A DNA stretch of 5,652 bases from Lentisphaeria bacterium (GCA_020056205.1 JAGVIF010000036.1:1-5652); one strand, 5' to 3'; counted from the first letter of the stretch, positions 1 to 5,603 are shown. Program-made: numbers and translations. Notes: generated by a model from the letters alone, not told the origin.

Positions 1-21
1 ATTCAGTTGTCGAAACTTTAA
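1..21 (+). CDS. Possible 3' end of an upstream gene (partial)
   Basis: Reading from base 1, six codons (I-Q-L-S-K-L) run into TAA at 19-21, one base before the ATG of the heptose kinase gene. Such tight spacing fits the style of this operon. However, six open codons are no evidence by themselves, and the other two forward frames are also open across the left edge. No function can be given. The call rests only on the expectation that an operon gene precedes position 23. Confidence 0.2.
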   Translation: MQLSKL

Positions 22-22
22 C

Positions 23-1045
23 ATGGAGAGGAATATCAAAATTACAAATATTGAAAATACTATTGCCAAGTTTAGAAATGCGAAAATCGCAGTGTTCGGC
101 GATTTAATGCTTGATGTATATATATGGGGCAAAGCGGTGCGAATTTCGCAGGAGGCGCCGGTGCAGGTGGTTCAAGTAAAAAAACAGGAATACTCGCCGG
201 GCGGGGCATCAAATGTCATAAGAAACCTTTCAGCCCATGGGGCGGAAGTCCATGCCTACGGGGCAATCGGCAACGACGAATTTGCTCTCAAACTCATAAA
301 ATTGCTTGAAAAAGAAAGAGCTATAACCGACGGAATACGTTTCTTGAAAGACAGAGGAACTGTAAGAAAAGAGCGCGTCATCGCCGGAACTCAACAACTC
401 CTAAGAATAGACTATGAGGAAACCGAAGACCTCAAAAGCCCGATAAGAGATTCTATCGTCAACGATATTCTTGACAAAATCAAAAAACGGCAATTCGACG
501 CCGTCATCATCGAAGACTACGCAAAAGGGCTCGTCAACGCCGAATCCGTTGAGAAAATAGCGGGATCGTGCTCTAAGGCCGGAATAATATGCGGACTCGA
601 CCCGCATCCAAGCCACCCCTTCAACGTGAAAGGAATAACTTACATGACGCCAAACAGACAGGAAGCCTTCGCCTTGGCCGGAGTTTTCTGCCCTGAAAAA
701 TCTCTTCCCCCGTCCTCCGATCCCAATTTGAGAAATGTGGCTAAGAAACTGACCGCGAAATGGCAGCCCCGGGAATTGCTCATAACACTCGGAGCCGACG
801 GCATGGCCTTGTTTGACAAAAAAAATCGCGTTCCGAAAATAATACCGACGAAGGCGCGGGAGGTCTTCGATGTGTCCGGAGCCGGAGACACGGTGATCGC
901 TATATACACTTTGAGCCTTGTCGCAGGAGCCGGCAAAGAGGAAGCCGCGGAAATTGCGAATCACGCCGCCGGAGTAGTGGTTGGAAAAATAGGAACCGCA
1001 ACCGCCTCTCCCAATGAAATAATCGAAAGCTTCAAACGTCATTGA
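23..1045 (+). CDS. rfaE1: D-glycero-beta-D-manno-heptose-7-phosphate kinase (RfaE1/HldA type, PfkB family)
   Basis: This cytoplasmic sugar kinase phosphorylates D-glycero-D-manno-heptose 7-phosphate at C1 with ATP, an early step toward ADP-heptose for the LPS inner core. The 340 residues form one ribokinase/PfkB domain. GDLMLD (26-31) and RISQEAP (40-46) match the RfaE N-terminal signature. GGASN follows at 60-64, EDYAKG at 164-169 and TPN at 209-211. DVSGAGDT (283-290) carries the catalytic Asp289, and GKIGTATAS lies near the C-terminus (321-329). The protein stops there, so the RfaE2 nucleotidyltransferase half of fused HldE enzymes is absent and must be encoded elsewhere if the pathway is complete. 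Two departures from the Proteobacterial form are RISQEAP instead of RISPEAP and LDPHP (192-196) where a DPKG-like motif is usual. No clear ribosome binding site precedes ATG 23. The start is chosen because about 20 residues before the first strand is normal. The stop overlaps the kdsB start as TGATG. Another PfkB sugar kinase is possible, but the Kdo/Lpt neighbours support this call. Confidence 0.9.
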   Translation: MERNIKITNIENTIAKFRNAKIAVFGDLMLDVYIWGKAVRISQEAPVQVVQVKKQEYSPGGASNVIRNLSAHGAEVHAYGAIGNDEFALKLIKLLEKERAITDGIRFLKDRGTVRKERVIAGTQQLLRIDYEETEDLKSPIRDSIVNDILDKIKKRQFDAVIIEDYAKGLVNAESVEKIAGSCSKAGIICGLDPHPSHPFNVKGITYMTPNRQEAFALAGVFCPEKSLPPSSDPNLRNVAKKLTAKWQPRELLITLGADGMALFDKKNRVPKIIPTKAREVFDVSGAGDTVIAIYTLSLVAGAGKEEAAEIANHAAGVVVGKIGTATASPNEIIESFKRH

Positions 1046-1797
1046 TGAAAATATTAATTGTTATTCCGGCAAGATATGCAAGCGTCAGATTTCCGGGCAA
1101 GCCGCTGGCAATGCTCGGCGCGAAACCAATAGTGCAATGGGCTTACGAAAACGCGGCGAAGGCCGTCAGAGGCGTTCCGGCCGTCGTGGCAACCGATAAC
1201 ATGGAAATATTCGATGAAGTCAGAAAATTCGGCGGGGAAGCCGTAATGACCTCGCCTTCGCATCCGTCAGGGACAGACCGCGTCAAGGAGGCGCTTGACA
1301 AGTATATGCCGGACGCCGACGCCGTAGTGAACCTGCAGGGAGACGAGCCGTTCGTTCCTCCAAAACTCATATCCCGAATTATTGCCGAACTCAAAAATAA
1401 CCCCCTCTCGGAAATATTGACGGTCGCAGTCAAAACGAAGAGGAATAAAATCGCAAACAACCCCAATGTCGTAAAAGTCGTAATGAATTCCAAAAATGAG
1501 GCATTGTATTTCAGCAGACATCCAATCCCTTTTTTAAGAGAGGGCGGCTCCGAAATGGAACTCTACAGACATTGGGGCATATACGCCTTTAAAAGGGCTT
1601 CCATAGAAAAATTCGTGTCCATGCCGGAATCAAAATTGGAGAAATGCGAAAAGCTCGAACAACTGCGGGCTCTTGAGAACGGAATGAAAATCTCCGTTCT
1701 GACAACCGACGAGTTCAGCATAGGCATAGATACCCCTGAAGACCTTGAGGATGCGAAAAAATTTCTTGATTCAAACTGCGCAAGTTTTCAAAGGTGA
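1045..1797 (+). CDS. kdsB: 3-deoxy-manno-octulosonate cytidylyltransferase (CMP-Kdo synthetase)
   Basis: KdsB couples Kdo to CTP, giving CMP-Kdo and pyrophosphate. CMP-Kdo is the donor for Kdo transfer to lipid A precursors, made in the cytoplasm. The 250-residue length is normal. Family motifs appear in order: IPARYASVRFPGKPL (7-21, CTP-binding loop), VVATDN (47-52), HPSGTDR (73-79), NLQGDEPF (96-103), YFSRHPIPF (155-163), HWGIYAF (176-182), LEQLRALENG (204-213) and GIDTPEDLE (227-235). Asp100 and Asp229 sit where the two Mg-binding aspartates of the family lie. The start is taken as ATG 1045, overlapping the upstream TGA as TGATG, which suggests reinitiation by ribosomes finishing rfaE1. 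An in-frame TTG at 1042 would add one residue. There is no separate Shine-Dalgarno. The last residues overlap nothing, and kdsA starts 13 bases after the stop. The assignment is secure. Confidence 0.97.
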   Translation: MKILIVIPARYASVRFPGKPLAMLGAKPIVQWAYENAAKAVRGVPAVVATDNMEIFDEVRKFGGEAVMTSPSHPSGTDRVKEALDKYMPDADAVVNLQGDEPFVPPKLISRIIAELKNNPLSEILTVAVKTKRNKIANNPNVVKVVMNSKNEALYFSRHPIPFLREGGSEMELYRHWGIYAFKRASIEKFVSMPESKLEKCEKLEQLRALENGMKISVLTTDEFSIGIDTPEDLEDAKKFLDSNCASFQR

Positions 1798-1810
1798 TGT
1801 AGATTTCGAG

Positions 1811-2638
1811 ATGACAAATTTTAAAATATCCGAAAACATAAAAACCGGCAAATCACTCATCCTGATAGCAGGGCCGTGCGTCGTAGAGGACAAAAATATT
1901 TGCCTTGATACAGCGGAATTCGTCTCAAAAACCGCGAAAAAATTAAATTTGCCTTATATTTTCAAGGCCTCATACGACAAGGCAAACCGTTCCTCCGTAA
2001 ATTCATACCGCGGACCGGGAATCCGGCAGGGACTTGATATCCTTGCCGAGATCAGGGAAAAATTCTGTATCCCAATTCTGACGGACATCCATGAGCCGGA
2101 ACAGGCCGCCGAAGCCGCGAACGTCGCGGACATAATCCAAATACCGGCCTTCCTGTGCCGTCAGACAAGCCTCCTGATCGCCGCAGGAAAGACCGGAAAA
2201 ACCGTCAACATAAAAAAAGGACAGTTCATGGCGCCGCATGACATGAAAAACGCGGTGGAAAAGGTCTATTCCACCGGCAATAAAAAAGTTATGCTGACGG
2301 AACGCGGCACATTCTTTGGCTACAATAATCTGGTCGTTGACATGAGAGCCTTGCCTATTATGAAGGACTTGGGAACGCCTGTCATCTTTGACGCCACACA
2401 TTCCGTCCAAACCCCGGGCGGGCTCGGACATGCCTCAGGAGGACAAAAGCAATTCGTCGCCCCGCTCGCAAGGGCTGCGGTTGCAATCGGCATAGACGGA
2501 ATTTTTCTCGAAACGCATCCAAACCCGTCAAAAGCTCTTTCAGACGGGCCTAACTCACTCTCTTTCAAGGAACTAAAAGAAATTCTAACCGAACTTGCCG
2601 CTATTTATGAGCTTCAAAAGAAAAATTTCAAAAATTAA
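1811..2638 (+). CDS. kdsA: 3-deoxy-8-phosphooctulonate synthase (Kdo-8-phosphate synthase), metal-dependent type
   Basis: KdsA condenses phosphoenolpyruvate with D-arabinose 5-phosphate to give Kdo 8-phosphate, the committed Kdo step, in the cytoplasm. The 275 residues form the DAHP-synthase-type TIM barrel. Visible motifs are IAGPCVVE (19-26), FKASYDKANRSS (51-62), YRGPG (66-70), TDIHE (91-95), IPAFLCRQT (111-119), NIKKGQF (133-139), ERGTFFGYNNLVVDMR (164-179), FDATHSVQ (193-200) and LETHPNP (233-239). Cys23, His197, Glu234 and Asp245 match the four metal ligands of the Aquifex-type enzyme, and Asn would replace the Cys in the metal-independent E. coli type. The frame stays open upstream to 1745, but that stretch lies inside kdsB and precedes the conserved domain, so ATG 1811 is chosen. 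AAGGTGA at 1791-1797 is a possible but distant Shine-Dalgarno (13 bases). The 3' end overlaps kdsC by 32 bases. Identity is secure; the metal class is inferred from residues. Confidence 0.97.
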   Translation: MTNFKISENIKTGKSLILIAGPCVVEDKNICLDTAEFVSKTAKKLNLPYIFKASYDKANRSSVNSYRGPGIRQGLDILAEIREKFCIPILTDIHEPEQAAEAANVADIIQIPAFLCRQTSLLIAAGKTGKTVNIKKGQFMAPHDMKNAVEKVYSTGNKKVMLTERGTFFGYNNLVVDMRALPIMKDLGTPVIFDATHSVQTPGGLGHASGGQKQFVAPLARAAVAIGIDGIFLETHPNPSKALSDGPNSLSFKELKEILTELAAIYELQKKNFKN

Positions 2639-3125
2639 GGCGATTGTCCTCGATATGGACGGCGTTATGACTGACGGACTTCTCGGATACGGGGAGAAAG
2701 AAGAAATTAAATTTTTCCACGTAAGAGACGGACACGGCATCAAAATGGCAAGAAGAGCCGGCCTTAAGGTGGGAATCTTATCCGCAAGACAGGCGGAGGC
2801 TAACAGACGCAGGGCGCAAGAACTCGAACTCGACTTCTTTTATGAGGGAAGAAAGGACAAAAAAGAGGCATTCCAACAATTACTTTCTGAAAACTCCCTC
2901 TCCCCTATGGAATGCGCATACCTCGGAGATGACATCATAGACATACCAATGCTGAAAAAAGCCGGTTTCTCCGCCATCACCGCCGACGCCCCCGAATACA
3001 TGGATGACTTTTGCGATTTTCGCACTAAAAAAGAAGGCGGACGCGGAGCCGTAAGGGAGTTCATTGAACTCATACTTATGAAAAAAGGACTCTGGAAAAA
3101 TTTAATGGAAAAATATACGAGCTGA
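2607..3125 (+). CDS. kdsC: 3-deoxy-D-manno-octulosonate 8-phosphate phosphatase (KdsC, HAD superfamily)
   Basis: KdsC hydrolyses Kdo 8-phosphate to Kdo and phosphate, linking the KdsA and KdsB steps. The 172 residues form a capless HAD phosphatase of the KdsC/YrbI type. Motif I is DMDGVMTDG (16-24), with nucleophile Asp16 and acid/base Asp18. VRDGHGIKMA (39-48) is typical of KdsC. Motif II is LSAR (58-61), where E. coli has TGR, motif III Lys is about Lys85, and motif IV is GDDIIDIPML (107-116). GGRGAVRE (144-151) and a basic C-terminal tail complete the family pattern. E. coli KdsC is somewhat longer (about 188 residues), mainly at the N-terminus. The start is ATG 2607, inside kdsA and in another frame. 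The next in-frame ATG is inside motif I and too late, while TTG 2595 would add only four residues. No Shine-Dalgarno is visible, so coupling to kdsA translation is likely. Without the Kdo context a generic HAD phosphatase would be the fallback. Confidence 0.93.
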   Translation: MSFKRKISKIKAIVLDMDGVMTDGLLGYGEKEEIKFFHVRDGHGIKMARRAGLKVGILSARQAEANRRRAQELELDFFYEGRKDKKEAFQQLLSENSLSPMECAYLGDDIIDIPMLKKAGFSAITADAPEYMDDFCDFRTKKEGGRGAVREFIELILMKKGLWKNLMEKYTS

Positions 3126-3128
3126 AAA

Positions 3129-3239
3129 ATGAGCCGCGCCCCGGCATCCGGAATTATCGCAATCTTTGCCGACGCTTTATCGTTGACGCTAGTGCCAATC
3201 GCAAAACTCAAAACCGACACCGATGAAGAAAATTATTAA
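3129..3239 (+). CDS. Possible 36-residue small ORF in the kdsC-lptC gap
   Basis: ATG 3129 lies three bases after the kdsC stop and opens 36 codons ending in TAA at 3237-3239, overlapping the start of lptC by 17 bases in another frame. The middle is hydrophobic (GIIAIFADALSLTLVPIA) and the end is charged (KLKTDTDEENY). Tight spacing to both neighbours would suit a coupled operon gene. Against it, there is no clear Shine-Dalgarno and the length is small. The same frame in the second copy of the 50-base repeat has no start codon. The mismatches between the two repeat copies also avoid the third positions of this frame, which argues against selection on its product. I recognise no family. It may be only leader sequence for lptC. 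Confidence 0.2.
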   Translation: MSRAPASGIIAIFADALSLTLVPIAKLKTDTDEENY

Positions 3240-3240
3240 A
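3191..3240 (+). repeat. 50-base imperfect direct repeat, copy A (over the lptC start)
   Basis: This segment aligns without gaps to 5554-5603, with 39 of 50 bases identical. Seven of the eleven mismatches are A/G and one is C/T. The ATG of lptC (3223) falls at the same place as the ATG at 5586 in copy B. Shared blocks include CAAAACC and CCGATGAAG. In the ATG frame the two copies read QSQNSKPTPMKKIIK and QLQKSKPAPMKEIVK. In copy A this frame is closed upstream by TAG (3189-3191) and has no start codon before ATG 3223. Confidence 0.6.
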
Positions 3241-3801
3241 AAAAATAATTTGAAACCGACAAGCATGTTTCCTTTTTTTGCTAAAAGAAGATATTCGGTT
3301 TTTAAACTTATGTTGAGCATTCCGCTCTATCTCGCAATCCTTCTCCTTTTTGACTCTGCGGCGAATGCCCAAAACTCCGATGACACGCCTACTATTCTTA
3401 ACGACTTCAAACAGCCGGAATACGGCGAACATAGTTCGGATGTCCCCGAAATGATGATATATGGAAAAAAAGCGACAACCGCCGGAGTATTGGTATACCT
3501 CGAAGACCTCAGGATCGAATGGCTTGAAGATGCCCTAGACCAGATAAAGGCCACGGTAACAACATCTTATGGAGTATATGACAAATCAACGAAAATCATG
3601 AAAGGAGACAAAGATGTCCATTTCGTATCCGATTCGATGACGGTGGACGGAATCGGGTTCACGGCAGACCAACAGAAAAAAAACGTGCGCATAAATTCAA
3701 ACGTCAAAGTCGTTCTCACCGGCGACCTTAAAACGCTCAACCAAAAAATGAAGGACGGCGATACATCAAACAAAAACACCAGCAACGGAGACAATCCATG
3801 A
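3223..3801 (+). CDS. lptC: LPS export system periplasmic/anchor protein LptC-like
   Basis: LptC is a single-span inner-membrane protein whose periplasmic domain receives LPS from LptBFG and passes it to LptA. The 192-residue length equals the family norm (E. coli about 191). A basic N-terminal segment (KKIIKK; KRR at 21-23) precedes a hydrophobic stretch at about 28-46. Then SAANAQ (45-50) resembles a signal-peptidase I site, although family members normally keep the segment as an anchor. Residues from about 108 to 167 show the repeating beta-strand pattern of OstA/LptC domains, with IMKGDKDVHF, FTADQQKKNVRI and NVKVVL. The C-terminus is hydrophilic and Asn/Lys/Asp-rich. Sequence signatures in this family are weak, so the call leans on fold pattern, topology and position before lptA and lptB. 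ATG 3223 is used, with no Shine-Dalgarno. Met15 (3265) would still give an anchor and is a real alternative. The start lies within a direct repeat shared with the gene after hpf. The stop overlaps lptA as ATGA. Confidence 0.72.
   Translation: MKKIIKKNNLKPTSMFPFFAKRRYSVFKLMLSIPLYLAILLLFDSAANAQNSDDTPTILNDFKQPEYGEHSSDVPEMMIYGKKATTAGVLVYLEDLRIEWLEDALDQIKATVTTSYGVYDKSTKIMKGDKDVHFVSDSMTVDGIGFTADQQKKNVRINSNVKVVLTGDLKTLNQKMKDGDTSNKNTSNGDNP
3787..3790 (+). promoter_or_regulatory. Ribosome binding site of lptA
   Basis: GGAG lies seven bases before ATG 3798, inside the 3' end of lptC. Together with the ATGA overlap it fixes the lptA start and points to both direct binding and coupling. Confidence 0.65.
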
Positions 3802-4439
3802 ATAAACTCAAGAGAAAATTAACAATCACCGCCGCCATACTGGCAATCGCGGGCTCAGCGCACTACGGCGCTTCGGCGCAGGGCGGAATATCTTTCCTCA
3901 AACCGTCAAAGGATAATCCGGATGGAAGAAGCGGGAAGGTTCCGACAGTCATAACATCAGAATTCCTCGACCTCGACATAGAAAAAAATACGGCCGTTTT
4001 TCAGAAAAATGTAACGGTTGACGACGAGGAAATGAATATAGAGTGCGAAAAAATGACTATATTCCTCGAAGACACAAAGCCGATCGGGGACGCAAGCGCC
4101 AAAAAGAATGAAAAGGAAAAAACAGGCAAACAAATATCAAGAATAATCTGCGAAAAAAATGTGGTGATAACCCGCAAACTCCCGAACGCCAATGGCGGCG
4201 GCACGAAACAAACGGCCACAGCCGGACACGCCGACTACGACGTAAAAACGGGCATGATAGTCCTGACCAAAGACCCGGTTCTGAAAAAAGGAAACAGTTC
4301 TATCAAAGGCGAAGTGATAACGATCTGGCGGGACAGCGAAAAAGTAAGCGTCAAACACGGAAGCGAACTTATACTCGACTCCGGAACTATTAATGATTCG
4401 CGGGAAAAAACAGGCGAACAACCGTTGGAGAATAAATAA
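3798..4439 (+). CDS. lptA: LPS export periplasmic bridge protein LptA-like (OstA domain)
   Basis: LptA proteins oligomerise in the periplasm to carry LPS from LptC to the outer-membrane LptDE complex. The 213-residue product starts with a clear signal peptide: basic MNKLKRK, a hydrophobic core at about 9-20 and a cleavage-like GASAQ at 24-28. The OstA jelly-roll pattern follows. TVITSEFLDLDIEKNTAVFQKNVTV spans about 50-74, then CEKMTIFLE (83-91). A second set begins with ISRIICEKNVVITRK (113-127). ATAGHADYDVKTGMIVLTKDP (140-160) and SSIKGEVITIWRDSEKVSV (167-185) complete the fold. A lysine-rich, low-complexity insert at about 92-112 interrupts the strands, and a Gly-rich loop lies at 130-136. 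The C-terminal tail is polar. ATG 3798 overlaps the lptC stop as ATGA, with GGAG seven bases upstream. The stop shares a base with lptB (TAATG). Family sequence conservation is low, so the call combines fold pattern, export signal and the adjacent lptB. Confidence 0.82.
   Translation: MNKLKRKLTITAAILAIAGSAHYGASAQGGISFLKPSKDNPDGRSGKVPTVITSEFLDLDIEKNTAVFQKNVTVDDEEMNIECEKMTIFLEDTKPIGDASAKKNEKEKTGKQISRIICEKNVVITRKLPNANGGGTKQTATAGHADYDVKTGMIVLTKDPVLKKGNSSIKGEVITIWRDSEKVSVKHGSELILDSGTINDSREKTGEQPLENK
4427..4430 (+). promoter_or_regulatory. Ribosome binding site of lptB
   Basis: GGAG lies eight bases before ATG 4439 within the last codons of lptA. It supports the TAATG start over the internal in-frame ATG at 4466. 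Confidence 0.6.
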
Positions 4440-5179
4440 TGACGCATAAAAACGCGCCGCCAATCATGAAAGCCGAAGGACTTCTCAAAGCCTATCACGG
4501 AAGAACTGTGGTCAACGATGTCAATATCAACGTCGCAGGCGGAGAGGTGGTCGGACTCCTCGGCCCGAATGGAGCCGGAAAAACCACAAGTTTTTACATG
4601 GTCATGGGATTGATCAGGCCGGACAAAGGAATGATCAGCTTCCGCAACGTTGACGTTACGCATACGCCGATGTTTATGAGAGCAAGGCTCGGAATGGGAT
4701 ACCTCGCGCAGGAACCTTCAATTTTTAGAAAATTAACAGTCCGTGAAAATATTCTCGCAATCCTCGAAACCCTCGACATAAGCGGCGATGAAAGAAGAAA
4801 AAGACTCAAAGAACTCCTCGACGAACTCGAATTATCACATCTCGCCAACCAAAAGGCCATGACCCTTAGCGGCGGGGAAAGAAGACGCCTCGAAATCACA
4901 AGGGCGCTCGTAACAAACCCGTCTTTTATGATGCTCGACGAACCATTCAGCGGCGTTGACCCTATCGCAGTCTACGATGTCCAGCAAATCATAGCCAGGC
5001 TCAAGGAGAAAGGACTCGGAATACTGATAACAGACCATAATGTGAGGGAAACTCTTTCATGCGTGGACAGAGCATATCTCATGTGCGAAGGAAAAATCCT
5101 TTGCGAAGGTAACAGTGATTATCTCGTGAACGATGAAAAGGCGAGAGAAATCTACCTCGGCCCAAAATTCACAATGTGA
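4439..5179 (+). CDS. lptB: LPS export ABC transporter ATP-binding protein LptB
   Basis: LptB is the cytoplasmic ATPase of the LptB2FG transporter, whose ATP hydrolysis extracts LPS from the inner membrane and pushes it along the LptC-LptA bridge. The 246-residue length is standard. All ABC ATPase motifs are intact: Walker A GPNGAGKTT (42-50), Q-loop Gln91 in YLAQEPSIFRKLTVREN, signature LSGGE (143-147), Walker B FMMLDEP (163-169) with catalytic Glu168, D-loop SGVDP (171-175) and H-loop His200 in ITDHNVRETL. GLLGPNGAGKTTSFYMVMGL, SIFRKLTVREN and ITDHNVRETL are characteristic of LptB rather than of generic importers. The start overlaps the lptA stop as TAATG. The membrane partners LptF and LptG are not in the window, as is common since they are usually encoded elsewhere. 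A 44-base A-rich gap separates it from hpf. Confidence 0.97.
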   Translation: MTHKNAPPIMKAEGLLKAYHGRTVVNDVNINVAGGEVVGLLGPNGAGKTTSFYMVMGLIRPDKGMISFRNVDVTHTPMFMRARLGMGYLAQEPSIFRKLTVRENILAILETLDISGDERRKRLKELLDELELSHLANQKAMTLSGGERRRLEITRALVTNPSFMMLDEPFSGVDPIAVYDVQQIIARLKEKGLGILITDHNVRETLSCVDRAYLMCEGKILCEGNSDYLVNDEKAREIYLGPKFTM

Positions 5180-5223
5180 TAACGTCATTAAAAAAAAACA
5201 TAAAACAAAAAAGGAGACAAAAA
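5180..5223 (+). promoter_or_regulatory. A-rich leader and strong ribosome binding site of hpf
   Basis: These 44 bases are almost all A after position 5188, including a run of nine A at 5190-5198. AAGGAG at 5211-5216 lies seven bases before ATG 5224, the best Shine-Dalgarno in the window. It settles the hpf start against an in-frame GTG at 5176. An unstructured A-rich leader with a strong site suggests efficient translation independent of coupling to lptB. I see no convincing -35/-10 pair or hairpin here. Confidence 0.7.
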
Positions 5224-5544
5224 ATGGAAACCATCGTAACAGGAAGACATTTCGAAGTGAGCGACGCGCTCAAAAACTATGTCAACGGCAAAATCAATTC
5301 CATCATCTCTGAATATCATAAGATAACAAGCGCCAGAGTAGTCCTCGCACAGGAGAAAACAAGAGCGAAAGCTGAAATAATCATACACGGAAAACATATA
5401 AACTATGAGGCCGATTCCGAATCATTCGATATGCACCGTTCAATAGATGAGGCTGTAACAAAAATTGACAAACAGCTTTCAAAGCATTTTGACAAAGTCC
5501 AAGACCACCACAAAATATATAAAACCGAAAAACTACAAGAATAA
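5224..5544 (+). CDS. hpf: Ribosome hibernation-promoting factor, short form (HPF/RaiA family)
   Basis: HPF-family proteins bind the 30S subunit near the mRNA and tRNA channel and hold ribosomes in an inactive state during slow growth or stress. The 106 residues contain the single beta-alpha-beta-beta-beta-alpha domain. METIVTGRHFEVSDALKNYV (1-20) gives the first strand and helix. SARVVLAQEKTRAKAEIII (36-54) gives two strands. The motif around DMHRSIDEAVTKIDKQLSKH (69-88) is the conserved second helix. The protein ends soon after the helix, so the C-terminal dimerisation domain of long HPF is absent. Short HPF usually works with a second factor such as RMF, or a long form encoded elsewhere, to make 100S particles; which applies here cannot be seen. 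ATG 5224 is chosen on AAGGAG seven bases upstream. Location downstream of lptB is common, but the rpoN gene often found between them in Proteobacteria is absent. RaiA (YfiA) type is the main alternative name. Confidence 0.93.
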   Translation: METIVTGRHFEVSDALKNYVNGKINSIISEYHKITSARVVLAQEKTRAKAEIIIHGKHINYEADSESFDMHRSIDEAVTKIDKQLSKHFDKVQDHHKIYKTEKLQE

Positions 5545-5553
5545 TTAGGATAG

Positions 5554-5603
5554 AGAGCCAGTTGCAAAAGTCAAAACCAGCGCCGATGAAGGAGATTGTG
5601 AAA
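5554..5603 (+). repeat. 50-base imperfect direct repeat, copy B (over the start of the gene after hpf)
   Basis: This is the partner of 3191-3240, with 39 of 50 bases identical, no gaps and the two ATGs (3223 and 5586) in register. Unlike copy A, the ATG frame here is open upstream and contains TTG at 5562 in place of the TCG of copy A, with AGGA at 5547-5550 in front of it. Confidence 0.6.

Noticed and set aside
401..1042. Long open frame on the - strand opposite the heptose kinase, with others opposite kdsA, lptA and lptB
   Set aside because: Their products show no recognisable domains and they lie entirely opposite genes with clear family motifs, so they are by-products of codon bias.
1745..1810. 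22-codon N-terminal extension of kdsA
   Set aside because: It lies within kdsB in another frame, has no ribosome binding site, and KdsA of normal length begins at ATG 1811.
3141..3151. CCGG-CAT-CCGG hairpin after kdsC as a terminator
   Set aside because: The stem is only four base pairs and no T-run follows. The operon appears to continue into lptC.
3183..3211. TTGACG at 3183-3188 as a -35 box for an lptC promoter
   Set aside because: With 16 to 18 bases spacing the -10 candidates (ACTCAA and its neighbours) match TATAAT poorly, so a promoter is not supported.
5190..5198. Nine-A run as part of an intrinsic terminator of lptB
   Set aside because: No stable inverted repeat precedes it, and a terminator on the + strand needs a T-run rather than an A-run.
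5176..5223. 16-codon N-terminal extension of hpf from GTG 5176
   Set aside because: It would translate the A-rich leader as Lys-rich peptide. AAGGAG at proper distance from ATG 5224 and the family N-terminus favour 5224.
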